From Paracyclopina nana (Eukaryota > Arthropoda > Copepoda > Cyclopoida > Cyclopettidae), in NCBI GenBank assembly GCA_019096065.1, contig JAGUCH010000009.1, positions 1,808,001 through 1,872,000 of the forward strand: a stretch of DNA of 64,000 bases, in the 5' to 3' direction. The position numbers were made by a program, and so were the translations under genes. Below, one piece after another: positions 54,701 through 64,000 of this stretch. Numbering within the stretch: the first letter of the stretch is position 1; each line of letters begins with the position of its first letter. The notes below the pieces were generated by a model that had not been told where the DNA came from, made no database searches, and saw only the letters and a list, made by a program, of their open reading frames with translations.

Positions 54701-55187
54701 ATGATGAGTGGTAGAATCATCAGCTTGAGCAATCTCATGAAAAGCTCTCCAGGATATCCAATGTACGTGATGGTGTTATGATCCAGCTCCAGGGTCCTCA
54801 GAGAGATGCCAAGGATGAATCCAAAGGAGACTCCAGAGAAGGTGATGACCAGGAGGAGGTTTTGCTCCAACCAGCTCTTCATGTTGGAAAAGGTCACCTT
54901 GGACAATTCTGGCTTCAACTTCAGCTTGCCAGGGTCTGGATAGCAATGAAAAAATGACTATATATACTATGCCAAATTGGGCATTCAAATTGACGTCTGC
55001 AAACTCAATTTATCAAATAACCCATATTTAACTGGATATACATACCTAAAAGCCACTCTAATACTGCCTCGGTCTTGCTTTCTACGCGAACAGCAGCTGG
55101 GTCTTCCTTAACCTTTTCGCCAATGTCAGACGCAAAAGGCTTCTTTTTGCCTTGCAGCAGGTCTTTCTCCTCATTTTGGTGGTCCAT
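51744..55187 (-). CDS. excitatory amino-acid transporter (EAAT, SLC1 family)
   Basis: Nine exons: 55187-55046, 54935-54684, 54173-53920, 53848-53655, 53588-53355, 52669-52475, 52326-52192, 52060-51886, 51830-51744; 555 residues. Sequence features follow the SLC1 fold: [18 protein letters not shown] (helix 2), [21 protein letters not shown]1 region [16 protein letters not shown], the sodium/glutamate motif NMDGTALF with IFIAQMNG, and [20 protein letters not shown] (helix 8). These Na/K-coupled carriers clear glutamate at synapses. The HP1 loop reads TASTAAALP where many EAATs have a serine run. The N-terminus (47 residues in exon 1) is charged and unlike other members; the start is the first ATG in that exon, and a further upstream exon cannot be excluded. 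The short last exon ends EVIIVEKSN. Confidence 0.95.
52670..53354 (-). other. EAAT intron 5
   Basis: A 685-base intron, the longest in this gene, between FATAS and TAAALP. It contains a tRNA B-box-like string that does not fold as a tRNA. Nothing else is recognised. Confidence 0.5.
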
Positions 55188-57125
55188 AATTTTCAGATAG
55201 AGTGGTAAATCTACCTTAACGCTTTTAACACCCAAATGTCGGTTTTCAAGTCGATGTTTTTCAAGTGTTGGCGAATCCTTTTATTCTCCAGTCTGAGGGT
55301 CTTGAGTCGATCCCTTTTGGACTGATGAAGTATAGCCAGTTTGAAGCTCGAGGAAGAAAACCGGGAAGTTCAGCAGCTGCAGTGGTTGTGCAACTCTCTC
55401 CAAGGAAGCCAATGCTTGAGTGATAAACTTCGAAGAGGCCAAAGCGCAACTTGAGCCTCGCTGCGCGGCCTCAATCCAGAGAAAACCGGAGAGAAAGCAG
55501 CTCCAATGCAGAGCTAATTTCTGAAAGATATCTGCTTAACATGATCCTGGGAGTCATCACACGAAATTGGCTCTTACCAAAGCTTTGCAAAAAGGCTTAT
55601 TTTTCAGCCTTTTTCATGATGTAAAAAAGATAAAAAGGTTTTTAGCTGATTAGGAGCAATTTAAAAAAAAGCAATTTGACATTTTGTTTCTGGCCAGGGA
55701 TTCTGGCTGTTTTGCAATCTTGTGAAGAACGAAGTTTTGCTGACTTTGTTTTTTTCCACTGATATTGTCTAAAAGGTCATTCAAGGCATTTATGATTAAT
55801 TATGTGCATTTTGCATTCTATTTCAACAGAGGAAACAAAAACAATGAAGCCCCAGCTTCCCTTGGGAGGAGAGAGGCTACTTTCTAAAATAATAGTTATA
55901 ACTAAATGTTCATTAATTGATTTTAATCTACTCCATGCAAGCTTTCTAATTCGATAGATTTTGCAGAGTTCTACAATTCCAAATGGAGTACATTAGAAGA
56001 ATGGATATCATTCATGAAAAATTGCTTGGAAGTTTCCAAGCAACAGTTCGTGTGTCATATAGCGAAATGCCACGTGACCCCTGAAAGTGCATTTTCCGCA
56101 AAGGTTTTGCGGAAACTAAGTGGAAACTTCCGCCATACATGCTTAAATTAGTGAGTGCACCTAAACACTAGTGCACCATAAGAAAGTTATGTTTTAGACC
56201 CTCGATCGACTATGAAATAATATTTTTCTCATAAAACGAAGCCTGATTTTTCTGCTATATTTTAGCTTTGCTTACAAGTAATAAGAACATTCAGGCTTTA
56301 TTAGGGGTTTGAACAATCGTTAACGAAAAGAATTGTTGCGTCTATTTTCGTGATCAGTCACAGAATTAGGGATTTCCTTACTTTTTTAGAACGCTGAAAA
56401 GTTCACCCTACCAATTAGAAAAGCTTAGAAAGCATTTCCTTTCAATGAAAAAAACAAAAGGGATTATTTGAAAACTATGTCAGTGTAAACAAAAAATGGA
56501 AGCCATTGTAGTAAATTCTGACATAAAACTGGAATATGACAATAAAAATTCCTCTAGTTCATGCTCCTTGTTAATGATGAAAAAGGCTGCTTGCTTATTG
56601 CTGCCGTACATTCCCTCTGAACTTAGTACATGCGTGGCAAAATCATAGAGAAATGCATTTTCATCATGGAAATAGAGTCATTAATTGCAAGAATGACTCG
56701 ATCGATTGCTAACTGTTTAATACCATGATATGCAAGACACAAAAAGTATGCTGTACCAATTATCATAATTAATGGCCAATTGTCAAGATAATTCCTGTTT
56801 CCTGCAAATTCGTACTTCACTTTTTAAGCACATATTTAACTTTAATGTTGCTAATTTCCCAGTTTTTCCTTGAGCTAAAAAAAGATGAGGAGAAAATCCT
56901 TCAATTTGAGGCCTATCGGAAAATGTTTGAGCATACCCAAACAGGATTTATAGGCAATTTTTGATGGTTTCGTACACGCAAGTTACCTTAAATCCACGAG
57001 AGTTACTCTGAGTGGTGCAGAGCAACAGTGAGCCAGTAAGCTTTCCCTTGACACCAGCAGAGCTAAAAATCCTTCCAGTAGACCTCTACTTGTCTCATCG
57101 GTCACATACATTCTGAGTTTGGAAA
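55188..57125. other. intergenic region between EAAT and otopetrin
   Basis: About 1.9 kb separating divergent genes; AT-rich on the otopetrin side. I see no exon, RNA gene or inverted-repeat element. It should contain the promoters of both genes. Confidence 0.45.
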
Positions 57126-60100
57126 ATGTTGCAAATCAATGGCTTGGATATTTTGAATTTAAAGAGCCAAGGCAGGGAGGTAGAAGAGGTTAAAAAGAGC
57201 ATCGAAACGACCCCACTTAAATTTGACGACGAAGAAGATGAATCATGGTAATTCAATTGCAAAAAAGATTGCTTTCATTGTCAGTGATTGAAATTTCAGC
57301 ATGGTGACTGCCGAAGAAAAAATGGACGTGAATTGTCCAAGCACAAAAAGCGAAGCTGTGAACCATATAATTAAACCCGCTGTTGTGATGGTACCAACTT
57401 GCTGTGAAACAACAGCTTTAGAGCCTGACCAGTACAGTGCAAAAGACGACTTGGGGCTTCCCTCAAAACAAGCAATTATCACAAATGCTACTAATTCAGT
57501 TAATTCAGACAGGTATAGCATACACGATCCCTGCTGTGCATAATTAAATCAGTAGGTAAAAAAATGCTACCATAAGAAAGCAGCTGGATTACAGATCGTA
57601 TGGCTGCTTTACGGCAGTTAAATTGACTGTAAGATTCATTACTCGATCCAGTCACCCAATCCCTAAGCTAGCTTACATCTTAGAGGGTGATCCAAAGAAA
57701 AGCAAACTTTTTGGCTGTACCTAATATCGATGCTGAAGAGATTTATAAAAATTCATATCTCTATTTTTGATGAGTAGTTTTTAATGTTATGAAACAGACT
57801 CTATCAATTAAGAATGCTTCCATGGCCTCTAGAGTAAATTTGGGTAGTACATTTGGAGCTTTAAAAGCTTTCTGCTTTTCATTCCAAGAAGGCGCCAAAT
57901 TGGCCTCGTAAAAATTGGGTATTTCAAAAAAGGCTTGGCTGAAGCAGGAAGGAAATTCAATATCTCAAGGTTTTAGTGGCATGCTACTATCGTCTGAATG
58001 CAAGTCAGATAAAGATCTTCCACTTTGGGGATAATAGTTTGATGCTTTTTCCAGGGAAGTGGGACGAAATGGAGCCATTGCTATTCTATCAGTAGTGTAT
58101 GGCAAAGTGTTGGTCATTTTTGGCTTGGTATTCCCCATGGCACAAGTGCTGGCCAAGGACGTTCCACCGGATTACTTCCAATTTTTCTACATCTACCTTT
58201 TCGCTGGCTGCCTCTCCTTCCATGTTTTTGTCAACCTGGACTCTCTGCTGACAAAGATCAAGCTAAAATGGCAACTAAGGAGGAAAAGGCTCAAGAGCAG
58301 TTCAACTGACAACATTGTTGATGGCGAATCTGGAGGAGGTGGACAAAGCTATGTTGACCCTGAAATGTTCAAGCTTCCAAAGCCTCTGCATAGCTATGGC
58401 AGCTTTTACCTCAGAATCGGCCAAGTTTGTAGGGGGGAAAGGCTTTGAAATTAAGCTCTGATTCTTAAAAAATAATTTTGACTTTGTAGTGTTTGGGGTG
58501 GGAAGTTTGATGTATGCTGGCATCGAGGCTGCCATGTTTGTGGAAATGAGTCTTGTGGACACTCTGGAGTTGTGTGAAGATGACATCCCAGTGTCGAGGG
58601 CTTTCCTTCAAATGATTTTCATTTTCACTCAAATGTATTTTGTCTTCACCAACCACAAGGTAAGTTCATTTTGACCAGTCTCCAAATCTGAGATATTGGT
58701 TACTCTTCTAGCTGAACATCTACAAGCACAAAAACCTGGCCCACTTTGGACTCATGCATATGATTGCCACCAATTTATGCATTTGGCTTCGTAAAATTTG
58801 GCATCTTTTGACGGAAGCAAAATATCAGAGCAAAAATGCAATCATCGTCCTTTCTTTACCTTGCTTTGTCAAAAGATGCCAATCTTTAACCCATTTCTTA
58901 ACAAAGACGTTGTCATAATGGAAACCAACCATGAAATCATGCTGGCACATCACCTCAAGGAGCACGATCTTTCGAAAAATCTTGGTAATTGGACTCTTGA
59001 GAATTTTCGCCTTTTAAGGCTAAAAGCTACCTTGAGATATCACTTTTCTAGATTTAGTCGAAAACAAGACAAGCCATAAAACCCAAGTGGCCAATGAAGG
59101 ACTGCCTTGCCACAGACATGGTGGCATCATGACCAAGCTCTTGAACGAGTCAGGCCAATTCCTGTTCCCATGCATGATTGAGCATAGCCTCATTTGCGCA
59201 GCAGTCCTCACTGTCATGTGGAGCAATGTGACCAACGAGCATCAGCATTTCATCAACTTGACCAAAGTCAGGTCAACGTCCAGAAGATACTACTCCGTTT
59301 CCAGGTAAGCAGGAAATCTTGGAGAAACGTACCATAGAAAAAAATTAGTTTCGCTCAGATTGCGAAAGGCCACCACAGTAGCTGGAACGTGGCCTTTACG
59401 GCCTTTTCCAATGGAGAGAAGTTCCAAGATGCACCCATCTTGCGAATCTTCGCGGCGAATGGCCAATTATTACTCTGTGGATTGCTCGCATGCCACTTCT
59501 GGCCTTTTCAGCGGCCTGCTTGTTATGGCCATGGTTCTCATCTCATTGGTCGTGTTTTTCACCCTCAAACGAGAAAAGCTGCTCGAGCCAGCCACAGAAA
59601 TCGCCCAATACAGCCAATTGGTGCTCTACAGCATCTCTCTGGTAGCAGTCATCCTCGGAATGATCCAGGTAAACTTAACGACAAAGGCCCTCATCAGATG
59701 GCCTTTTGTTTTCCTTCTCTTCTTCATATAGGTTAGAAAGCTGGATTTTGACATGGCCAAAAGGCCGAGCCTCGACAACTACTTGCTTTTCGTGGCACAA
59801 ACGGGGGTCTTGGTGTATTCTGTCTTCATCATCATTGGCACGTTCTTCAGGTTGGACACTAAGCTGATAGACTTCGCCACTTCGTTGGTCTACATCACTC
59901 AAACGATCATGCAGACTATGTTTATCATGACTGCATCGAGGAGGTACTGCAACAAATTCTTGAATTGAATCTGAATGATACTATGTTCTCATAGGTATGC
60001 ACGGACAGTGACACAAGCCAAGTCGAAGCCTGGTCGTGAGTTGGTCACGTTTCTGCTAGTGGCCAACTTGGCTATGTGGGCCGTTAACTCTTTAGAGACA

Positions 60101-60385
60101 TCGAGAGCAGATCTGGTAAGTTTTCATGCAACTCATAGCCCTTCATGAATACAAATGGGGGGCCCATATCTATGGGAGTGAATGTAAATAAGACCGCTGT
60201 ATACTTTTCAGACAGACTTTTATGGAAATGACTGGTCGTGGCCCATTATTGAGGCCGTTTCAATGCCTCTAGCTATCTACTACAGATTCCATTCCACAGT
60301 TTGCTTGTGTGAAATATGGAAAAAGTCGTACAAGCATCGCTCGTTCGAAATCATGATGGCTTCAGAAGTCAACATCAATATCTAG
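57126..60385 (+). CDS. otopetrin-family proton channel
   Basis: Eleven exons (57126-57247, 57300-57512, 58055-58428, 58490-58659, 58712-58790, 58907-58984, 59052-59304, 59359-59668, 59732-59943, 59995-60115, 60212-60385) give 701 residues. Diagnostic blocks are LRIGQVLFGVGSLMYAGIE, KNLAHFGLMHMIATNLCIWL, FLFPCMIEHSLICAAVL, YYSVDCSHATSGLFSG, SKPGRELVTFLLVANLAMWA and the C-terminal RFHSTVCLCEIW. Otopetrins form proton-selective channels used in sour and acid sensing. The first 110 residues are a hydrophilic cytoplasmic segment without family match. The junction of exons 5 and 6 (58790/58907) is the least certain. AATAAA at 60453-60458 lies 67 bases past the stop. Confidence 0.94.
57513..58054 (+). 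other. otopetrin intron 2
   Basis: A 542-base AT-rich intron between the cytoplasmic N-terminus and the first helix. No additional exon is required by phase and no repeat is seen. Confidence 0.45.
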
Positions 60386-60818
60386 CTTTATTCACTCACT
60401 CTAGGAACCAAAAAGCAGCTGTAGTGTAGCAGAGTGCCTAAACTTAAGAAAGAATAAATGCACTTGGGACTTTCTATGACGCCTTTACATAGTACACGTA
60501 CATAAAAGTAAAAGTTTGTTCTGAAGGTCGATTTTTAAGATGAGTTTGATTTTGTGTCAAGGTATCCGCGCAACATTCAATATTTCTTGAAATTGACGTC
60601 ATCTACTGCATGGTATGTGGAATATTTATAGCTTCTACATCTATGGACATCGCGCCAAAATAGGTTGTCACAAACATAAAAGATGTCAACTAAAACCTCA
60701 ATTGACTCATCGAATCAATGAGAACCCAAGCTGAATTTAAATGCTTCAATGCTACTCGTGATCAGCAAGAAATGTATAAATAAAACGAAATATGAAATGG
60801 CAAGTTACGAATACTTAT
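60386..60818. other. convergent 3' spacer, otopetrin/SMARCB1
   Basis: 433 bases between two stops facing each other. It carries the otopetrin poly(A) signal (60453-60458). For SMARCB1 only a variant AATAAG next to its stop is seen. Confidence 0.5.
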
Positions 60819-62137
60819 TCACCACCCTGTTGTGGTAGCAGCAAGTCTCCTCATTCTTCTTGTGTTGCGATCTTGATCGCGAATCTTCTTCTCCATTTCT
60901 GCGTCAGTCAGCGTTTCGAGAAAGGGAGACCAAGTATCAGCCTCTGATTGATTGCGAAATGCGGTCTCTATCTCAGGTAAGTGGTTTTCGCTAAAGGCAT
61001 AAGTCTTCTGGTGCCAAGCAAGCTTAAGAGGAAAAAACAAGTTAGAGAGCAATACTTTAAAAAAAGGAAACATGCAGGTGCGCACCTGTCCTCTCACTGA
61101 ATATACAATGGCAGTGACAAATTCGCCACCGAGGCTCAAATCCGCACAAAGCTTTTTGGCAAATTCCTCGCAGGAGTTGTTTTCATCAGCCAAATCCCAC
61201 TCAAATTGGTCAATGAGGGAAATGTTACCCACGTGGATGTTCAGCTTGATGATGACTCTTTGGTCTTGTTGCTCTTTGAGCAGATTTTCATTTTCCGATG
61301 GGAAATTTTCCAATTGTTGTTGAATGGCAGCCGTGATGGCAGGAACGAAATGAATGGGGTTCAAATCCAAGTCGTCGCAAAGTACCTCAGCAAATTGATC
61401 AGGAGTGATCATGGTCTCGTTTTTGTTCCACATGAACGTGTCTCGGAGTTTCTGGCCCTCAATGTCCATGTCCAGCCTACAGATAATAAAAAAAAATATA
61501 AAATAGACTTAAAAATGAAAAACAGTCACTCTTTACAGTACCTGATTGGCACCATGATTTCAGGCAGGGCAGCGTTTTCATGCACTGCAGCAGGATCAGA
61601 GTCGTCCAAACACAGAGGAAACGTGCGCACTTTTTTGTGAACCACTCGATTTCTGTTAATAGGAGTGGCTTGAGGAACAGCATCCAAATGAGAAGTGCTT
61701 GGAACCGGAGCAAAAGCGGCTGGCTTTGCCACCTTAGGCTTACTGAATCCAGCCAGGAGAGAGGCATCACTCCCGGCAGCTCCACTTGATGATGTAGCCA
61801 ACACGTTTCCTAAGATATGGCATTGTAACTTTATGCGGAGGCATATAAATAAATAAAGCGAACCTTTGAATTTATCCTCATGGCCGTTGAGGAGCTCTTC
61901 GACTTCTGTGGCAAGCAGGAGGCTGATCGAGCTGGCAGTCACATGCTGAGAATGGCCCATTTCGACGAGTTTTTTGCGCTCATCGTTTGTCAAGTTTCTT
62001 CGCGTCAGGCCAGGAAAGCGCTTGTACAACGCACCCCGGAAAAGCCTCACGTAGTTGCCGACCTCGGAGCCGATCATGTACTCGGTTTCTTCATCGTCGA
62101 ACCGAAAAATAATCGGTTTTTCGCCGTAAGTCTTCAT
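60819..62137 (-). CDS. SMARCB1: SMARCB1/Snr1 (SNF5), SWI/SNF core subunit
   Basis: Four exons (62137-61864, 61809-61542, 61476-61086, 61022-60819) give 378 residues, close to human SMARCB1 (385). The N-terminal winged-helix region shows [20 protein letters not shown]. The central linker ends TPINRNR...[13 protein letters not shown]. Two SNF5 repeats follow: [14 protein letters not shown], then [20 protein letters not shown], and [19 protein letters not shown]. The C-terminus is the near-invariant basic helix [19 protein letters not shown], which binds the nucleosome acidic patch. It is a core subunit of BAF/PBAF chromatin remodelling complexes in the nucleus. It is divergent from the NMDA receptor gene and convergent with otopetrin. 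Confidence 0.97.
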
Positions 62138-63271
62138 TTCTGTATTCTGCTCTTTGGCTTTAAACCTTGCGCTTTGACGACCTTTTTATTACAATGTTGT
62201 TAGTTGTTACGAAGCCGGGCTCGGCTTTCAGAAAAAAAAGCGGGGTCGAAAAACTGTGTCAGTTTACAGTTGTTTTGGAGCAAGGCTCATTTATAGGCTA
62301 CGTTTAAGCCTTACACACAATCTTGCACCTCAAAATCAGTATTAAGCCCTTTTCGTGCAATAAATTACAGCTAGATGCAAGAAAATGACCAATTTTTATG
62401 AGCCGAACCAAAAAGCTTTGCCTAACAATTTTAGGCTCAACTCTCAGCTGAAAAGGTTGCGTGACGAAATAGGCTACATGTTGCGGCGTGCACTGCAAAT
62501 ATTTTTTAATGACGAGCAGCATCTGTCAGACTGCACTGTAAATATTTAATGCAGGCAACGCGTGCATTGCCATGAAAAAAATGCTGCATTTTCTTAATTT
62601 CCTGTTAATATTGACGCGGCACTATTGTACTGATGATAATAGCTTTGCATGAATAATAGCATTGGCCAGCCAAAAGATGGACGCAAGACTGAATGCCTTT
62701 TCACACAATGCAAACTGTGCACAAAGACAGCCCTAAAAATACTGTGTCTAAGCAAACATGAAGTAGAAAGCCTCGAAAATAGAAAGACCCATTCACCAGC
62801 TGAAGCGGGAGATGCTGCTGTTACAGCTGCAAGCAAGCGAGGCCTTTCTCCCTAGACACAGTGGGTGTCATGAGTTTTCGAAAGCATCGCCACAAATTGA
62901 CCTTCTACTCAAATCAAAAATGACTTTCATAGGCATTTTAGCAGTAAATCAAATGCTACTTTTGAAGTTAAGCCTGAAATAGGGATGTGGTTGCGTTGGT
63001 GAAATTTTAGATGGCACTTCGTACAATGGAATAATGGGTGCCATTTTATTAAACTGTGCATATTTTTTGAAAAGGCCAGCCAGCCAGCTAAGCTGCGGTA
63101 GCGTAGTATACACGCGGCCTCGAAAAAGTAGTGGGCGCTCAGAGGGCGCTCAACGCGGCGGCCTCGGAAAGATGCTAGCTAAATAGTAGTAGTAGTAGCT
63201 GTCTATAGGCACTGAAGAGCAATGCCAGTGAAAATTCCCCACCTCCACCAGCAAAACAATTATTGAAAGGC
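62138..63271. promoter_or_regulatory. divergent upstream region of SMARCB1 and GRIN1-like gene
   Basis: 1.13 kb between two divergent starts, holding both promoters. The right end has a GC-rich stretch with two GGGCGCTCA copies (63135-63160) and a (TAG)5 run at 63184-63198, about 75 bases before the GRIN1-like ATG. No coding exon is supported. Confidence 0.5.
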
Positions 63272-64000
63272 ATGAAGCACCTGGCCCTCCTCTTCATCTT
63301 GGCCACCATGGGCACCCGCAACTCGGCCGAGGTCAGGGTGAAGAGGCTGGACATTGGCTACAGCAATGGAGGAGGCAAAAACGACTGGAAGAGCCAAGAT
63401 TCCACGGCTTCCTACACGTTCACCAGCTCAAATACTAACGCCACCGCCAACAAAGATTGGTTGGGTAACCCCAAAGAATACACGATTGGTGGGGTGCTGT
63501 CAGGCTCGCCCGGGATCGAGCACTACTTCACGCAAATCCTGAGCGTAAGCTTCGATGCATTTTCCTACCATATAATCACGGACTTTTTCCAATGAAGTAA
63601 TAATGCGAACTTTTCCTCTCATTTTCTCCTTCAAGCACAGCTTGTGTAGCAATAATGCATAGAATGTTTTTTTTCTTCAAGGATGTTGAACATCGCAAGC
63701 TTTCGAGCAGGGTTAGCTTGAACAAGGCCACGCAGACCATGGATACCAATCCCATTAAGACCGCCATTACCGTGTGCAGCGAGCTCATCAGAAAAAAGGC
63801 ACGTTTATACAGCCTCGGCTGTTGTTTTTTTGGCTACAGTCACATAATTTGAACTTTCCATCCATTTAGGTGTACGCCATAATTGTCTCCAAACCAAGCC
63901 AAGGTGACCTTTCGCCCGCTTCTGTGTCTTATACCGCAGGATTTTACCATATACCAGTCATTGGTATCAGCTCAAGAGACAGCGCATTCTCAGATAAAGT
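63272..64000 (+). CDS. GRIN1: NMDA receptor subunit 1 (GluN1), 5' part
   Basis: Exons 63272-63544, 63682-63798 and 63870 to beyond the window edge. A signal peptide opens the protein ([20 protein letters not shown]). The amino-terminal domain follows: YTIGGVLSG, then [17 protein letters not shown], and [20 protein letters not shown] with [19 protein letters not shown], a block shared by GluN1 of many animals. GluN1 is the obligatory glycine-binding subunit of NMDA receptors at synapses. About 60 residues between the signal peptide and YTIGG ([15 protein letters not shown]..., Asn/Thr-rich) have no counterpart in vertebrate GluN1. Only about 173 residues are in the window. The second intron starts with GC instead of GT. 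Confidence 0.92.

Overview
This is an animal (bilaterian) nuclear genome window. Every confident gene has GT-AG introns, mostly 40-130 bp with some of several kb, and the proteins are metazoan: Pax6, an NMDA receptor subunit, an EAAT glutamate transporter, an otopetrin, SMARCB1, TAF8 and PCF11. Protein style and gene density suggest an invertebrate, probably a protostome, but the species cannot be fixed from sequence alone. One gene pair (TAF8 then ADCK2) has only 37 bases between stop and start, with a splice-acceptor-like site 2 bases before the downstream ATG. That is what an operon resolved by spliced-leader trans-splicing looks like, and it would narrow the lineage if confirmed.

Layout. 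1-8.1 kb, minus strand: PCF11 (mRNA 3'-end cleavage), TAF8 (TFIID) and ADCK2 (mitochondrial ABC1-type kinase). 8.7-11.7 kb, plus: USP6NL/RN-tre Rab GAP, divergent from PCF11 over about 590 bp. 12.7-13.9 kb, minus: PGAP2 (GPI-anchor remodelling). 16.8-18.3 kb, plus: a CRAL-TRIO lipid-transfer protein. 18.3-26 kb: no gene seen, with one 877-bp hAT-type MITE. 26.1-43.2 kb, plus: a complete Pax6 in ten exons with two more MITE-like elements in its introns. 44.4-48.2 kb, minus: two decayed genes, an FGD-like DH-PH-FYVE relic and a seven-transmembrane receptor relic; the receptor's single intron is a 0.9-kb inverted array of short repeats. 48.5-51.4 kb, plus: a tetraspanin with a very long cytoplasmic tail. 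51.7-55.2 kb, minus: an EAAT/SLC1 transporter. 57.1-60.4 kb, plus: an otopetrin proton channel. 60.8-62.1 kb, minus: SMARCB1/Snr1. 63.3 kb to the end, plus: the 5' part of an NMDA receptor subunit 1 gene.

How the genes relate. The left third is mainly housekeeping (transcription, RNA processing, membrane traffic). The right two thirds hold neural or sensory genes (Pax6, EAAT, otopetrin, NMDA receptor) with SMARCB1 and the tetraspanin among them. Exon borders below were set by hand from splice signals, codon phase and family similarity; for each gene called complete the exon lengths sum to a whole number of codons. Untranslated ends and promoters are mostly not resolvable.
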